Source: Algiphilus sp022763315
GTDB taxonomy: Bacteria; Pseudomonadota; Gammaproteobacteria; Nevskiales; Nevskiaceae
Assembly (NCBI RefSeq): GCF_965249985.1
Contig: NZ_OZ252280.1
Reading direction: 5' to 3' (one strand)
Length of the DNA: 64,000 bases
Positions 22,907-31,031 of this stretch are shown here, piece by piece. The notes beneath the pieces were generated by a model. It worked only from the letters and a program-made list of their open reading frames with translations, did not search any database and was not told the DNA's origin. The translations under genes and the position numbers were made by a program. Each line of letters starts with the position of its first letter. Within the stretch, counting starts at the first letter, position 1.

Positions 22907-23508
22907 CGCGGTCGCGCGCGCGTCTGCCTGCGGACGGCGGCAGGCGGCTCGGCCGGCACCACGCGGCCCAGGGCCTGTGGCTTGGGCAGACGGCGCTGCA
23001 GCCAGCGCGGCAGGCGCGGCATGCCCAGCACATTGGTTTCGTGCCGGTCCGCCGCCATGAACTCGCGTGTGCCCATCACATAATCGAACCAGGGGCGGGT
23101 CACGCACCAGTTGGCATTAGGGTTGCGGCCCATGTGGTGGTCGTAATGCCAGCGCAGGTGCTGCCGACCCCATCGCGGGTCCTGATGTGCGCGCTTGTGC
23201 ACGCGGTAGTAGTTCGCCGCCGAATACCACAAGGTGCCGACGAAGAAGGGCGCCACCGGAAACAGCGGGGCCACCGCCGCGGAGCCGGCGATCAAGGCCC
23301 AGGCCTCTTTGCCCTGCGCGTGCAGGCCCAGGGGAAAGCGCTGGTAGTTGGGGTCGCGGAAGTCGTGCTCGCGCACGGCGCGGTGGTGCTCATGAAAGTG
23401 GAAGGCCCAGAAGGTGCCGCGTCGTCGGCCCCAGCCGTGCAGCACGTGCTTGTGCACGACCCACTCCACCGCATTGGCGGTGATCAATCCCACCGGTATG
23501 CCCAGCAT
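22903..23508 (-). CDS. Sterol desaturase / fatty acid hydroxylase superfamily protein
   Basis: Integral membrane di-iron oxygenase of 201 residues. Three histidine clusters can be read: HKHVLHG, HFHEHH and HLRWHYDHH. These match the HX3-4H, HXXHH and HXXHH pattern of the superfamily. The likely product is a hydroxylated or desaturated lipid or isoprenoid. The start MLGIPVGL lies 2 bp after the GntR gene stop, so the two are cotranscribed. A longer frame upstream overlaps that gene and is unlikely. Confidence 0.8.
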   Translation of the reverse strand: MLGIPVGLITANAVEWVVHKHVLHGWGRRRGTFWAFHFHEHHRAVREHDFRDPNYQRFPLGLHAQGKEAWALIAGSAAVAPLFPVAPFFVGTLWYSAANYYRVHKRAHQDPRWGRQHLRWHYDHHMGRNPNANWCVTRPWFDYVMGTREFMAADRHETNVLGMPRLPRWLQRRLPKPQALGRVVPAEPPAAVRRQTRARPR

Positions 23509-23510
23509 CG

Positions 23511-24248
23511 TTAGTGCGCTCCTTGGTCGGCTGCATCGTGTGCATCGAGCAGGGCCTCCATGGCCTTGCTGCCGATCTCGATATGCGCGCACGCCAGGCG
23601 CTGGGCGTCCGCGCTTCGGCCATCGCGCACGGCTGCATTCAGAGCCTCGAGGGTTGCGGTATCGCGAAACTCGGCATCCAGTACCGGACGCAGCAGGGCC
23701 CAGATCGGACGGTAGGTCTGTTCCAGGGCGTTGAAGGCGAGTCGGAAGCCAAGGTTGTTGCTGCCGTCGACCAACACCGACCAGTAACGCAGTGCCTGTT
23801 CCTGCCGCTGCGCGGCATCCGTTGCCGCCTGCAACGCGCGCAGTGCTTCGTCCAGTCGATCGGCGGTATCGCCGCCGGCGCTCCGGGCCGCGGCGGCCGC
23901 CACGCTGGGCGCCAGGGCCTGTCGGAGCGCGACAATGCCGCGCGCCGCAGCGGTGTGTAGCTGCCCATCGGAGCGCACCAGCAGGTGGGGCAGCAGTTCC
24001 AGGCCCGCGCTGCGTCGCCAGTCCAGCACCTCAGTGGCGCCGCCATGACGAACCCGCACCAGCTGCGCCTGCTGCAGCCGCTTCAGACCTTCGCGCACGG
24101 CGCCGCGATTGACGCCCAGCTGCTCGGCGAGCACACGCTCGGAAGGCAGAGTCTCGCCGTGCGTCATCTGGTCGGCAAGGATGCGGTCTCGGAGCTGTTC
24201 GAAGACGCCTTCGGACAGTGAGGCGCGTGGCACGGGGGTGAGGGACAT
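23511..24248 (-). CDS. GntR-family regulator, FadR subfamily
   Basis: A 245-residue regulator with the winged helix at about residues 10-75 (LPSERVLAEQLGVNRGAVREGLKRL) and an all-helical C-terminal effector domain of FCD/FadR type. It is first in an operon with the hydroxylase downstream. A FadR-like palindrome sits 21 bp upstream of its start, consistent with autoregulation. Given the neighbours, a fatty or isoprenoid acyl ligand is plausible but unproven. Confidence 0.88.
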   Translation of the reverse strand: MSLTPVPRASLSEGVFEQLRDRILADQMTHGETLPSERVLAEQLGVNRGAVREGLKRLQQAQLVRVRHGGATEVLDWRRSAGLELLPHLLVRSDGQLHTAAARGIVALRQALAPSVAAAAARSAGGDTADRLDEALRALQAATDAAQRQEQALRYWSVLVDGSNNLGFRLAFNALEQTYRPIWALLRPVLDAEFRDTATLEALNAAVRDGRSADAQRLACAHIEIGSKAMEALLDAHDAADQGAH

Positions 24249-24268
24249 GGCGGTGCTCGCAAGTGGTC

Positions 24269-24285
24269 AACTGATCGTACCAGTT
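24269..24285. promoter_or_regulatory. FadR/GntR-like operator
   Basis: A 17-bp imperfect palindrome with arms AACTG and CAGTT around ATCGTAC. It resembles the E. coli FadR site (AACTGGTC-type arms) and fits the GntR rule of a GT...AC core. It lies between the GntR start and divergent pyrF, where the regulator could control its own operon. Confidence 0.55.
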
Positions 24286-24357
24286 GTGGAGGTTGCGAGC
24301 GTAAAGCGCTGCGGCCGGTGATAATTCCGTGTATCACCCATTCCCGCGGAGCGGCTT

Positions 24358-25068
24358 TTGTCCCGCATCGACCCTCGCGACCGGCTCATCGTCGCCCTCG
24401 ATCTCCCCAGCGCCCAGCAGGCACGCACGCTGGTCCATCAACTCGGCGACAGCGTCCGTTTCTACAAGATGGGCATGGAGCTGGCGATGGCCCCCGGATT
24501 CTTCGATCTGCTGGATTGGCTCAAGGCGGAGGGCAAACAGGTCTTCGTCGATCTGAAATTCTTCGACATACCCGAAACGGTGGGGCGTGCGGTGCGCAAT
24601 CTGTCGGAGCGCGGCGCCGATCTGTGCACCGTGCACGGCAACCAGTCGATCATGGAAGCCGCGGCTGCGGCCAAGACGGGCGGCACCCGCGTTCTCGCGG
24701 TGACCGCGCTGACCAGTCTGGATCAGGGCGATATCGACGATCTCGGCTTCCAGGTATCGATTGCCGATCTGGTGCTGTCGCGCGCCCGTCGCGCCCTGGA
24801 AGCGGGCTGCGATGGCGTCGTCTCGTCGGGGCTGGAGGTTGCGCGGCTGAAGGCCGAGGCCGGCGACAAGCTGATCTGCGTGACGCCCGGCATCCGTCCC
24901 GTGGAGAACCGCGTGGAGGCCGATCAGAAGCGCATCATGACGCCCACCGACGCCATCCGCGCCGGTGCGGACTATCTGGTTGTTGGCCGGCCGGTGCGCG
25001 ATGCCGCCGAACCGCGCGCCCTGGCGGAGACGATCATCGCCGAGATTGCAACCGCTGCCGCGTCGTGA
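24358..25068 (+). CDS. pyrF: Orotidine 5'-phosphate decarboxylase PyrF
   Basis: Makes UMP from OMP in pyrimidine synthesis. The catalytic FVDLKFFDIP (Lys and two Asp of the DxKxxDI motif) is at about residues 59-69. The C-terminal phosphate site GIRP and the DYLVVGRPV segment are present. At 236 residues it is of normal size. It uses a TTG start with GCGGAG upstream; no ATG or GTG fits the family N-terminus. It is divergent from the GntR gene. Confidence 0.96.
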   Translation: MSRIDPRDRLIVALDLPSAQQARTLVHQLGDSVRFYKMGMELAMAPGFFDLLDWLKAEGKQVFVDLKFFDIPETVGRAVRNLSERGADLCTVHGNQSIMEAAAAAKTGGTRVLAVTALTSLDQGDIDDLGFQVSIADLVLSRARRALEAGCDGVVSSGLEVARLKAEAGDKLICVTPGIRPVENRVEADQKRIMTPTDAIRAGADYLVVGRPVRDAAEPRALAETIIAEIATAAAS

Positions 25069-25204
25069 CGCCGGATCGCTACCATGGTGCTCCGCTTCGC
25101 CACGGCCTGACCACCGTCGGAGCGCACCGCGGGCATCGCCCCTCTTTCTTGCCCCGCCGCGCCCTATCGGGTGTGGCATGCACGCTTTCCAACAGGAGTC
25201 TGAC

Positions 25205-26272
25205 TTGAGCGCGCCCCTGCAGAACGACCGCTTCCTCCGCGCCCTGGCGCGGCAGCCCGTGGACCGCACGCCGATCTGGATCATGCGCCAGGCGGGCCGC
25301 TATCTGCCCGAGTACCGCGCGACGCGTGCCCAGGCCGGGGATTTCATGAGCCTGTGCCGCAACCCCGAGCTGGCCTGCGAAGTCACCCTGCAGCCGCTGC
25401 GCCGTTTCGCGCTCGATGCCGCCATCCTGTTCTCCGACATCCTCACCGTGCCGGATGCGATGGGTCTGGGCCTGTACTTCTCGGAAGGCGAGGGGCCCCG
25501 CTTCGAGCGTCCGGTGCAGGACGAAAAGGCCATCCGCGCCCTGGGCGTACCCGACCCGAACGACGCCCTCGGCTACGTCATGGACGCAGTGCGCACGATT
25601 CGCGACGCCCTGGCCGGGAGCGTGCCGCTGATCGGCTTCGGCGGCAGCCCCTGGACGCTGGCGACCTACATGGTCGAGGGCGGCTCCAGCAAGGATTTCG
25701 CGCGCATCAAGACGCTGATCTACGACCGCCCGGAGCTGGCGGACCAGCTTCTGTCCACCTTGGCCGAGGCCAGCGCGCAGTATCTGAGCGCCCAGGTCGA
25801 AGCCGGTGCACAGGCGATTATGGTGTTCGATACCTGGGGTGGCGCCTTGCCGCCGGCGGCCTACCGCCGCTTCTCGCTGCAACCGATGGCGCACATCGTG
25901 CAGCGCATCCGCCGCGATCATCCCGGCGTGCCGGTGACGCTGTTCACCAAGAACGGTGGCCAGCATCTGGAGATCATGGCGGATACCGGCTGTGATGCCC
26001 TCGGTCTGGACTGGACCACCGAGCTGGGTGACGCCCGTCGGCGCGTCGGCGATCGCGTCGCGCTGCAGGGCAACCTGGACCCCGCCATGCTGCACGCCAG
26101 CCCGGAGCGTATTCGCGAAGGCGTGGCCGAGGTGCTGGCCAGCTATGGGCAGGGACCGGGCCACATCTTCAATCTGGGCCATGGCATCACGCCGGGCGTG
26201 GACCCGGAGCACGCGCAGGCCTTGGTCGAAGCCGTGCACGCGCTGTCACCGGCTTACCACCAGCAGGGCTGA
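25205..26272 (+). CDS. hemE: Uroporphyrinogen decarboxylase HemE
   Basis: Removes four carboxyl groups from uroporphyrinogen III in haem synthesis. The signature IMRQAGRYLPEYR and the GFGGSPWTLATYMVEGG segment are clear. The TTG at 25205 sits 6 bp after an AGGAG site and gives 355 residues, like the 354 of E. coli. An ATG at 25178 is possible but lacks such a site. In Pseudomonas hemE directly follows gltD; here about 16 kb of other genes separate them. Confidence 0.96.
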   Translation: MSAPLQNDRFLRALARQPVDRTPIWIMRQAGRYLPEYRATRAQAGDFMSLCRNPELACEVTLQPLRRFALDAAILFSDILTVPDAMGLGLYFSEGEGPRFERPVQDEKAIRALGVPDPNDALGYVMDAVRTIRDALAGSVPLIGFGGSPWTLATYMVEGGSSKDFARIKTLIYDRPELADQLLSTLAEASAQYLSAQVEAGAQAIMVFDTWGGALPPAAYRRFSLQPMAHIVQRIRRDHPGVPVTLFTKNGGQHLEIMADTGCDALGLDWTTELGDARRRVGDRVALQGNLDPAMLHASPERIREGVAEVLASYGQGPGHIFNLGHGITPGVDPEHAQALVEAVHALSPAYHQQG

Positions 26273-26275
26273 GCC

Positions 26276-26482
26276 ATGGGGCGCGGGCTGATCATCGCCG
26301 GTCTGCTGCTGGTCGGTGTCGGCCTGCTGTTGCACTTCGCGCCGGGGCTGCTGAGCTGGTTCGGAAGGCTGCCCGGGGATATCCGCGTAGAAAGCGAGAA
26401 CGGCCGGGTCTTCATTCCGATCACCTCGATGATCCTCATCAGTCTCGCCCTGACGCTCATCCTCAATCTGTTCAACCGCTAG
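26276..26482 (+). CDS. DUF2905 family small membrane protein
   Basis: A 68-residue protein with two hydrophobic helices around a short loop containing LPGDIRVE, which is the mark of DUF2905. The start is 3 bp after the hemE stop, so it is cotranscribed with hemE. Function is unknown. Its 3' end overlaps the convergent DUF2189 gene by 11 bp. Confidence 0.85.
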   Translation: MGRGLIIAGLLLVGVGLLLHFAPGLLSWFGRLPGDIRVESENGRVFIPITSMILISLALTLILNLFNR

Positions 26483-27254
26483 GCCGTCGGCTCGGCCAGG
26501 GGCTGGCGTCGATGGTCTGCTTGTAGCCGTGCCAGGTGGCGTGGCCGATCCAGGGCAGCAGCAGGGCAAAGCCCAGGTAGCCGGTGAGTGTGCCGATCGC
26601 CACGAAGCCGCCGATGCAGAGGGCCCAGAACGCCATCGCCGGCTTGTTGCGCAGGGTGGCGTTCACGCTGGTGATCACCGCAGTCACCGTATCCACCCTG
26701 CGGTCCAGCATCATCGGCAGCGAGAAGGCGCTGGCCATGAAGACGAAGGCGCAGAACAGCGCACCCACGCTGGTGCCGATGCCAAGGAAGGTCAGCCAGT
26801 CGCGCCAGTCGGGTTCGCCGCCGACCGGAAAGAAGACATGGATCATGGTCGCAGCCCGCGCCCAGACCAGAAAAACCACCAGCAGAATCAGTGCGAAGAC
26901 CGCAGCGTCGCCCAGGGTGCGACCGGCGTCGTGGAGGCTACGCCGGATCGATACCGGTGCGCCGCCCGCCAGTCGCGCGCTGGTCGCATAGAGGGTCATC
27001 GCGAGAATGGGGCCGAGAAAGACGAAGCCGCTGAGCACCCCGAGATACAGCCCCAGATTGCCCAGATACCACGCCGCCGCGGTGATGGCGTAGCTCAGCA
27101 GCACCATGATCAGGCCGAAGCTGATGCTGGTGCGCGGCGCGCTCCGGAGATCCTGCCAACCGAGGCGCAGCCACTGCAGCGGCGCATTCCAGGGCAGCGT
27201 GCGGTGGTCCGCACAGAAGGGCAGGCCTTCGTCACTCTGTTGTGGTGCTGCCAT
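26472..27254 (-). CDS. DUF2189 family integral membrane protein
   Basis: A 260-residue protein with about six hydrophobic segments. The N-terminal WLRLGWQDLRSAP and the C-terminal HATWHGYKQ are typical of DUF2189 proteins found beside cytochrome oxidase or haem genes in proteobacteria. The ATG at 27254 is chosen because GGGGGAAT lies shortly before it; an in-frame ATG at 27278 would add eight residues. Downstream of the next gene, two short perfect hairpins (27287-27301 and 27301-27332) lie between the stop of the MarR gene and this start. Confidence 0.75.
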   Translation of the reverse strand: MAAPQQSDEGLPFCADHRTLPWNAPLQWLRLGWQDLRSAPRTSISFGLIMVLLSYAITAAAWYLGNLGLYLGVLSGFVFLGPILAMTLYATSARLAGGAPVSIRRSLHDAGRTLGDAAVFALILLVVFLVWARAATMIHVFFPVGGEPDWRDWLTFLGIGTSVGALFCAFVFMASAFSLPMMLDRRVDTVTAVITSVNATLRNKPAMAFWALCIGGFVAIGTLTGYLGFALLLPWIGHATWHGYKQTIDASPWPSRRPSG

Positions 27255-27331
27255 GGCGTCATTCCCCCCGCGTCGCATGCGCCTGACGGCATCATATGCC
27301 GCATCGCGGTGATGCAGTGCGCCTCGCGATG

Positions 27332-27955
27332 CTACGAGGCTTTTTGGCTGTCGCGGGCCTCGACCGGCGCTTCAGTGCCGGAGCGCGGAGAGAAATTCGC
27401 GCACAGACGCTGGAAATCCTCGTTGTCGAGCAGGGCCCCGGTGCAGCGGCATTGGAAAGGGCAGCCAGCCTGCTCCGCCGCGCCGAGGAAGCCGCATTGA
27501 CCACAGCTGCCGAAGGCCTGGCTGTCACGGTCGCGGGCCAAGGCGGTGGCGAGTTGCTGCAGGCTTTCAGCGAGGGTGTCCTGTTGCGCCGCCGGCAACG
27601 CCGCGATGGCCGCACTGAGATGGTTGAGCGGATCGGCAGCCAGCCGCGCCCAGCCCGCCGAGGTGAGGTCGAAGACCACGCTGCGGCCGTCCGCATCGGC
27701 GCGGCGGCGTTCAACATAGCCCGCGGTCTCCAGCGATTTGACGGTTTGTGACGCGGTGCCCCGCGTGGTGGCATGGAAGCGCGCAAAGGCCGAGGGCGTG
27801 CGCGACATGCGATTGGCATGGGCGAAAAAGCGCAGCGCCGCCCATTGCGCCGGCGTCAGGCTCGGTGTCTGTGCTTCGCAGCGCGCGATGCGCCCGACGT
27901 GCACCAACATCTCGGCGGTGCGTTGCGCGGCTGCGGCGGCGGTCGTTTCGTCCAT
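27332..27955 (-). CDS. MarR-family regulator with a C-terminal cysteine cluster
   Basis: A 207-residue regulator. The winged helix is at about residues 35-110, with the recognition segment GTASQTVKSLETAGYVERRRADADGR-like pattern of MarR proteins. After residue 160 comes a tail with seven cysteines (CGQCGF, then CPFQCRC, then a last Cys), unlike plain MarR. Such tails could hold Zn or an Fe-S cluster. It is divergent from grxD with a GTTTCGAAAC palindrome between. An ATG at 27982 is an alternative start but would place that palindrome inside codons. Confidence 0.8.
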   Translation of the reverse strand: MDETTAAAAAQRTAEMLVHVGRIARCEAQTPSLTPAQWAALRFFAHANRMSRTPSAFARFHATTRGTASQTVKSLETAGYVERRRADADGRSVVFDLTSAGWARLAADPLNHLSAAIAALPAAQQDTLAESLQQLATALARDRDSQAFGSCGQCGFLGAAEQAGCPFQCRCTGALLDNEDFQRLCANFSPRSGTEAPVEARDSQKAS

Positions 27956-27969
27956 GCCCGGATGATCGC

Positions 27970-27979
27970 GTTTCGAAAC
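27970..27979. promoter_or_regulatory. Candidate MarR operator
   Basis: Perfect 10-bp palindrome GTTTCGAAAC, 15 bp upstream of the MarR start and 5 bp before a TTGACA (27984-27989). A related TCGTTTCGC lies at about 28012-28020. The position between divergent genes suits control of both. Confidence 0.4.
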
Positions 27980-27983
27980 CATA

Positions 27984-28010
27984 TTGACAAGGCGGCCCCT
28001 GGCCCATAGT
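27984..28010 (+). promoter_or_regulatory. Probable promoter for grxD-selO
   Basis: TTGACA at 27984-27989 and CATAGT at 28005-28010, separated by 15 bp, slightly short of the optimum. It points toward grxD, whose start is 67 bp downstream. The candidate MarR site lies just upstream of the -35. Confidence 0.45.
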
Positions 28011-28076
28011 GTCGTTTCGCTATCAGTCCGGCGTCGTCCGGCCTCGACCTCTTTCCCCGAACACGGAGCCTGATCC

Positions 28077-28412
28077 ATGAGCGAAGCATCCACCCACGAA
28101 CGCATCGACGCCCTGGTGCGTTCCGACGACGTCGTCCTCTTCATGAAGGGCACGCGCGATTTCCCGCAATGTGGCTTTTCCGCCGTGGTTGTGAAGGCCC
28201 TCAAGCTGCTGGACCAGCCCTTCACCGAGATCAACGTGCTGGAAGACCCCGATGTGCGCGAGGGGGTCAAGGCCTACGCCAACTGGCAGACCATTCCGCA
28301 GCTCTATGTGCGCGGGGAATTCGTCGGTGGCTGCGACATCGTGCGCGAAATGTACGAATCCGGTGACTTGCAGACCCTGCTCGCCCAGAAGGAAGGCAGC
28401 GCGCAGAGCTAG
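28077..28412 (+). CDS. grxD: Monothiol glutaredoxin, Grx4/GrxD family
   Basis: A 111-residue CGFS-type glutaredoxin (CGFS at residues 32-35) that binds a 2Fe-2S cluster with glutathione and delivers it to target proteins. The GSH-binding WQTIPQLYV and GGCDIV segments are present. The usual FMKGTP before the active site reads FMKGTR here. It is divergent from a Cys-rich MarR gene and 31 bp upstream of selO. Confidence 0.95.
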   Translation: MSEASTHERIDALVRSDDVVLFMKGTRDFPQCGFSAVVVKALKLLDQPFTEINVLEDPDVREGVKAYANWQTIPQLYVRGEFVGGCDIVREMYESGDLQTLLAQKEGSAQS

Positions 28413-28443
28413 GCGCCATAGCAGGCGCACGGCGATCGACACC

Positions 28444-29946
28444 ATGCACGACCAAGCCCTGCAAGGCGAAGCGCTGCGCTTCGATAACAGCTATGCGCGA
28501 CTTTCCGAGGCGCTGTTCCAGCGTCAGTCGCCGCACCCGGTGCGCGCCCCCGAACTGCTGCGATTGAACCGACCGCTGGCCGAGACCCTCGGTCTCGATC
28601 CGGATGCCTGCAGTGATGCGGAGTGGGCGGAGGTCTTCGCCGGCAACCGTTTGCTGCCTGGCATGGAGCCACTGGCGATGGCCTATGCCGGGCATCAGTT
28701 CGGCAATTTCGTGCCGCAGCTCGGCGATGGTCGTGCGCTGTTGCTGGGCGAAGTGATTGGGCGCGACGGCCAACGCCGCGACCTCCAGCTCAAAGGCTCC
28801 GGTCGCACCCCCTTTTCGCGTGGTGGCGATGGCCGGGCCGCACTCGGACCGGTGCTGCGCGAGTACATCGTGAGCGAGGCCATGCACGCGCTGGGCGTGC
28901 CCAGCACGCGCGCGCTGGCGGCCGTGCGCACCGGCGAATCGGTGATGCGCGACCGCATTCTGCCCGGCGGCATCGTCACGCGCGTGGCGCGTTCGCACAT
29001 CCGCGTGGGCACCTTCGAGTACTTCGCCGCTCGCCGGGACCAGGACAGCGTGCGCCTGCTCGCCGACCACGTCATCCAGCGCCATTATCCCGACGCGGTC
29101 GAGGGCGACAATGCCTATCTGGAACTGCTACGTGCTGTGGCGCGGGCGCAGGCAGAGCTGGTCGCGCAATGGCTGGGTGTGGGCTTCATCCACGGCGTGA
29201 TGAATACCGACAATGTTTCGCTGGCGGGGGAAACCATCGACTATGGCCCCTGCGCCTTCTTGGATGCCTACCACCCCGACACCGTTTTCAGCTCCATCGA
29301 TCAGCACGGCCGCTATGCCTTCGGCAACCAGCCGCGTATTGCGCAATGGAATCTGGCGCGCTTCGCCGAATGCCTGCTACCGCTGATCGACGGCGACGAG
29401 GAGCGGGCCATCGCCCGCGCGACCGAGGCGCTCGAAGCCAATGCTGATGTCCTTGATGTGGCCTGGATGGGCGTGATGCGCGCCAAGCTCGGGCTGCAGC
29501 AGGCCGAGGAAGGCGACAAGGCCCTCGTCCAGGACCTGCTCGCCCTGATGCGCGAACAGGCGGCGGATTACACGCTGGCCTTCCGCGGGCTGGCAGAAGC
29601 CGTGGGTGCCGACGGACCGGAACAGGCACCCGCCCTGCTCGAAGGCTTTCCCGAGCCACAGGCGCTGACGGACTGGCTGCTCGTCTGGCAACGGCGACTG
29701 CACGCCGAGGCGCAGCCGCAGGCCAGCGTGCAGGCCACTATGCGTGCGCGTAATCCACGCTACATCCCGCGCAACCACCGCGTCGAACAGGCCATTGCCG
29801 CTGCGGTGGATGACGGCGATCTGGCGCCCTTCCATCGGCTGGTCGATGTGGTCTGCGACCCGTATACCGAGCGCAGCGCGGCGGAATACTGCGCGACGCC
29901 GCCGGCGGATCATGAGCGCGTCACGCAGACCTTCTGCGGTACCTGA
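28444..29946 (+). CDS. selO: Protein adenylyltransferase SelO (YdiU)
   Basis: Pseudokinase that transfers AMP to Ser/Thr/Tyr of target proteins; E. coli SelO is reported to AMPylate a glutaredoxin among others. The 500 residues show AYAGHQFGNFVPQLGDGRA, the LKGSGRTPFSRGGDGR nucleotide-binding segment, GVMNTDN and the DYGP metal motif. A cysteine three residues from the end (TFCGT) matches the redox-active C-terminus of the family. It follows grxD by 31 bp, a telling pairing. Confidence 0.95.
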   Translation: MHDQALQGEALRFDNSYARLSEALFQRQSPHPVRAPELLRLNRPLAETLGLDPDACSDAEWAEVFAGNRLLPGMEPLAMAYAGHQFGNFVPQLGDGRALLLGEVIGRDGQRRDLQLKGSGRTPFSRGGDGRAALGPVLREYIVSEAMHALGVPSTRALAAVRTGESVMRDRILPGGIVTRVARSHIRVGTFEYFAARRDQDSVRLLADHVIQRHYPDAVEGDNAYLELLRAVARAQAELVAQWLGVGFIHGVMNTDNVSLAGETIDYGPCAFLDAYHPDTVFSSIDQHGRYAFGNQPRIAQWNLARFAECLLPLIDGDEERAIARATEALEANADVLDVAWMGVMRAKLGLQQAEEGDKALVQDLLALMREQAADYTLAFRGLAEAVGADGPEQAPALLEGFPEPQALTDWLLVWQRRLHAEAQPQASVQATMRARNPRYIPRNHRVEQAIAAAVDDGDLAPFHRLVDVVCDPYTERSAAEYCATPPADHERVTQTFCGT

Positions 29947-30026
29947 GCAGCGCGTCAGGCGACTGACTTCCGCGCCCCCGGCGCGCGGCCTATCATGCGC
30001 GGCATAGACCGAAGAATGGCCAAGCC

Positions 30027-30974
30027 ATGCTGTCATTGCTCCTGCCGCGTGCGCTGATCGGGGTCCTGACGCTGCTGGCGTTGTGTACCTCGCTGCTGCT
30101 GCATTTTCTGGTGTTTCTGCCCTTCGCGGTGTGCAAACTGTGCATGCCTTGGCATGCCGCGCGCGTGTTCTGGACCCGGGTCATGGTCGCCATTGCCGCG
30201 CAGTTCATCCGCAACAACGCGCTGCTGATGCGCGCCCTGATGCCGGTGCGCTGGGAGCTGCGCATCGACGGCACCCTCGACCCCGCGCGCAACTACCTGC
30301 TGATCTCCAATCACCAGAGCTGGGCGGATATCGTGCTGCTGTTTGATGTCTTCCGCGATCGCGTGCCCTGGCTGCGCTTCTTTCTCAAGAAGCAGCTGAT
30401 CTGGGTGCCAGTGATCGGTTTCGTCTGCTGGGCGCTGGATTTCCCGTTCATGGCGCGCCATTCGCGCGAGGCCATCCGCCGCAACCCCGAACTGGCCAAG
30501 GAGGATCTGGAGCGGACGCGCCGCGCCTGCGAGCGTTTCCGGGATGTGCCGGTCACGGTGGTCAACTTCCTTGAGGGCACGCGCTTCACGCCGGCCAAGC
30601 ACATGGCCAAGCAGTCCAGCTACAAGCATCTGCTGCCGCCGAAATCGGGCGGGCTCGCCTTTGCCATCAACGCCATGGGGCGGGAAGTGGCGGGCCTGAT
30701 CGATGTCACCATCGCCTACCGCCCCACCAAGCACCGACTGGTATGGAGCTTCGTGACGGGCGAACAGGCCACGCTCATCGTGGAGGCGCAGGTGCACGCC
30801 ATTCCGGAAGATATCCTGGCGGGCGATTATCAAGGCGACAGCGCTTTCCGGGGGCGCTTCCAGCGCTGGGTGGCGGATTTCTGGCTCGCCAAGGATGCCC
30901 GCCTGGAGCGGTTGCTGGCCGAACACGCCGCTTGCGCTGCGGAATCCCAAGCCGGGGGCAGTGAACTGCGTTAA
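30027..30974 (+). CDS. PlsC-like membrane acyltransferase (YihG type)
   Basis: 1-acyl-glycerol-phosphate-type acyltransferase of 315 residues with two N-terminal hydrophobic helices. The catalytic NHQSWAD (HX4D) is near residue 95 and the FLEGTRFTP motif near residue 190. The layout resembles E. coli YihG, which acts on phospholipid acyl composition. It precedes the HMG-CoA reductase gene by 57 bp in the same direction. Confidence 0.88.
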   Translation: MLSLLLPRALIGVLTLLALCTSLLLHFLVFLPFAVCKLCMPWHAARVFWTRVMVAIAAQFIRNNALLMRALMPVRWELRIDGTLDPARNYLLISNHQSWADIVLLFDVFRDRVPWLRFFLKKQLIWVPVIGFVCWALDFPFMARHSREAIRRNPELAKEDLERTRRACERFRDVPVTVVNFLEGTRFTPAKHMAKQSSYKHLLPPKSGGLAFAINAMGREVAGLIDVTIAYRPTKHRLVWSFVTGEQATLIVEAQVHAIPEDILAGDYQGDSAFRGRFQRWVADFWLAKDARLERLLAEHAACAAESQAGGSELR

Positions 30975-31031
30975 GGGCGGCCACTGCCCGATCGGTCACA
31001 ATCCGGTGCACGACATCACACCGGAGACAGC

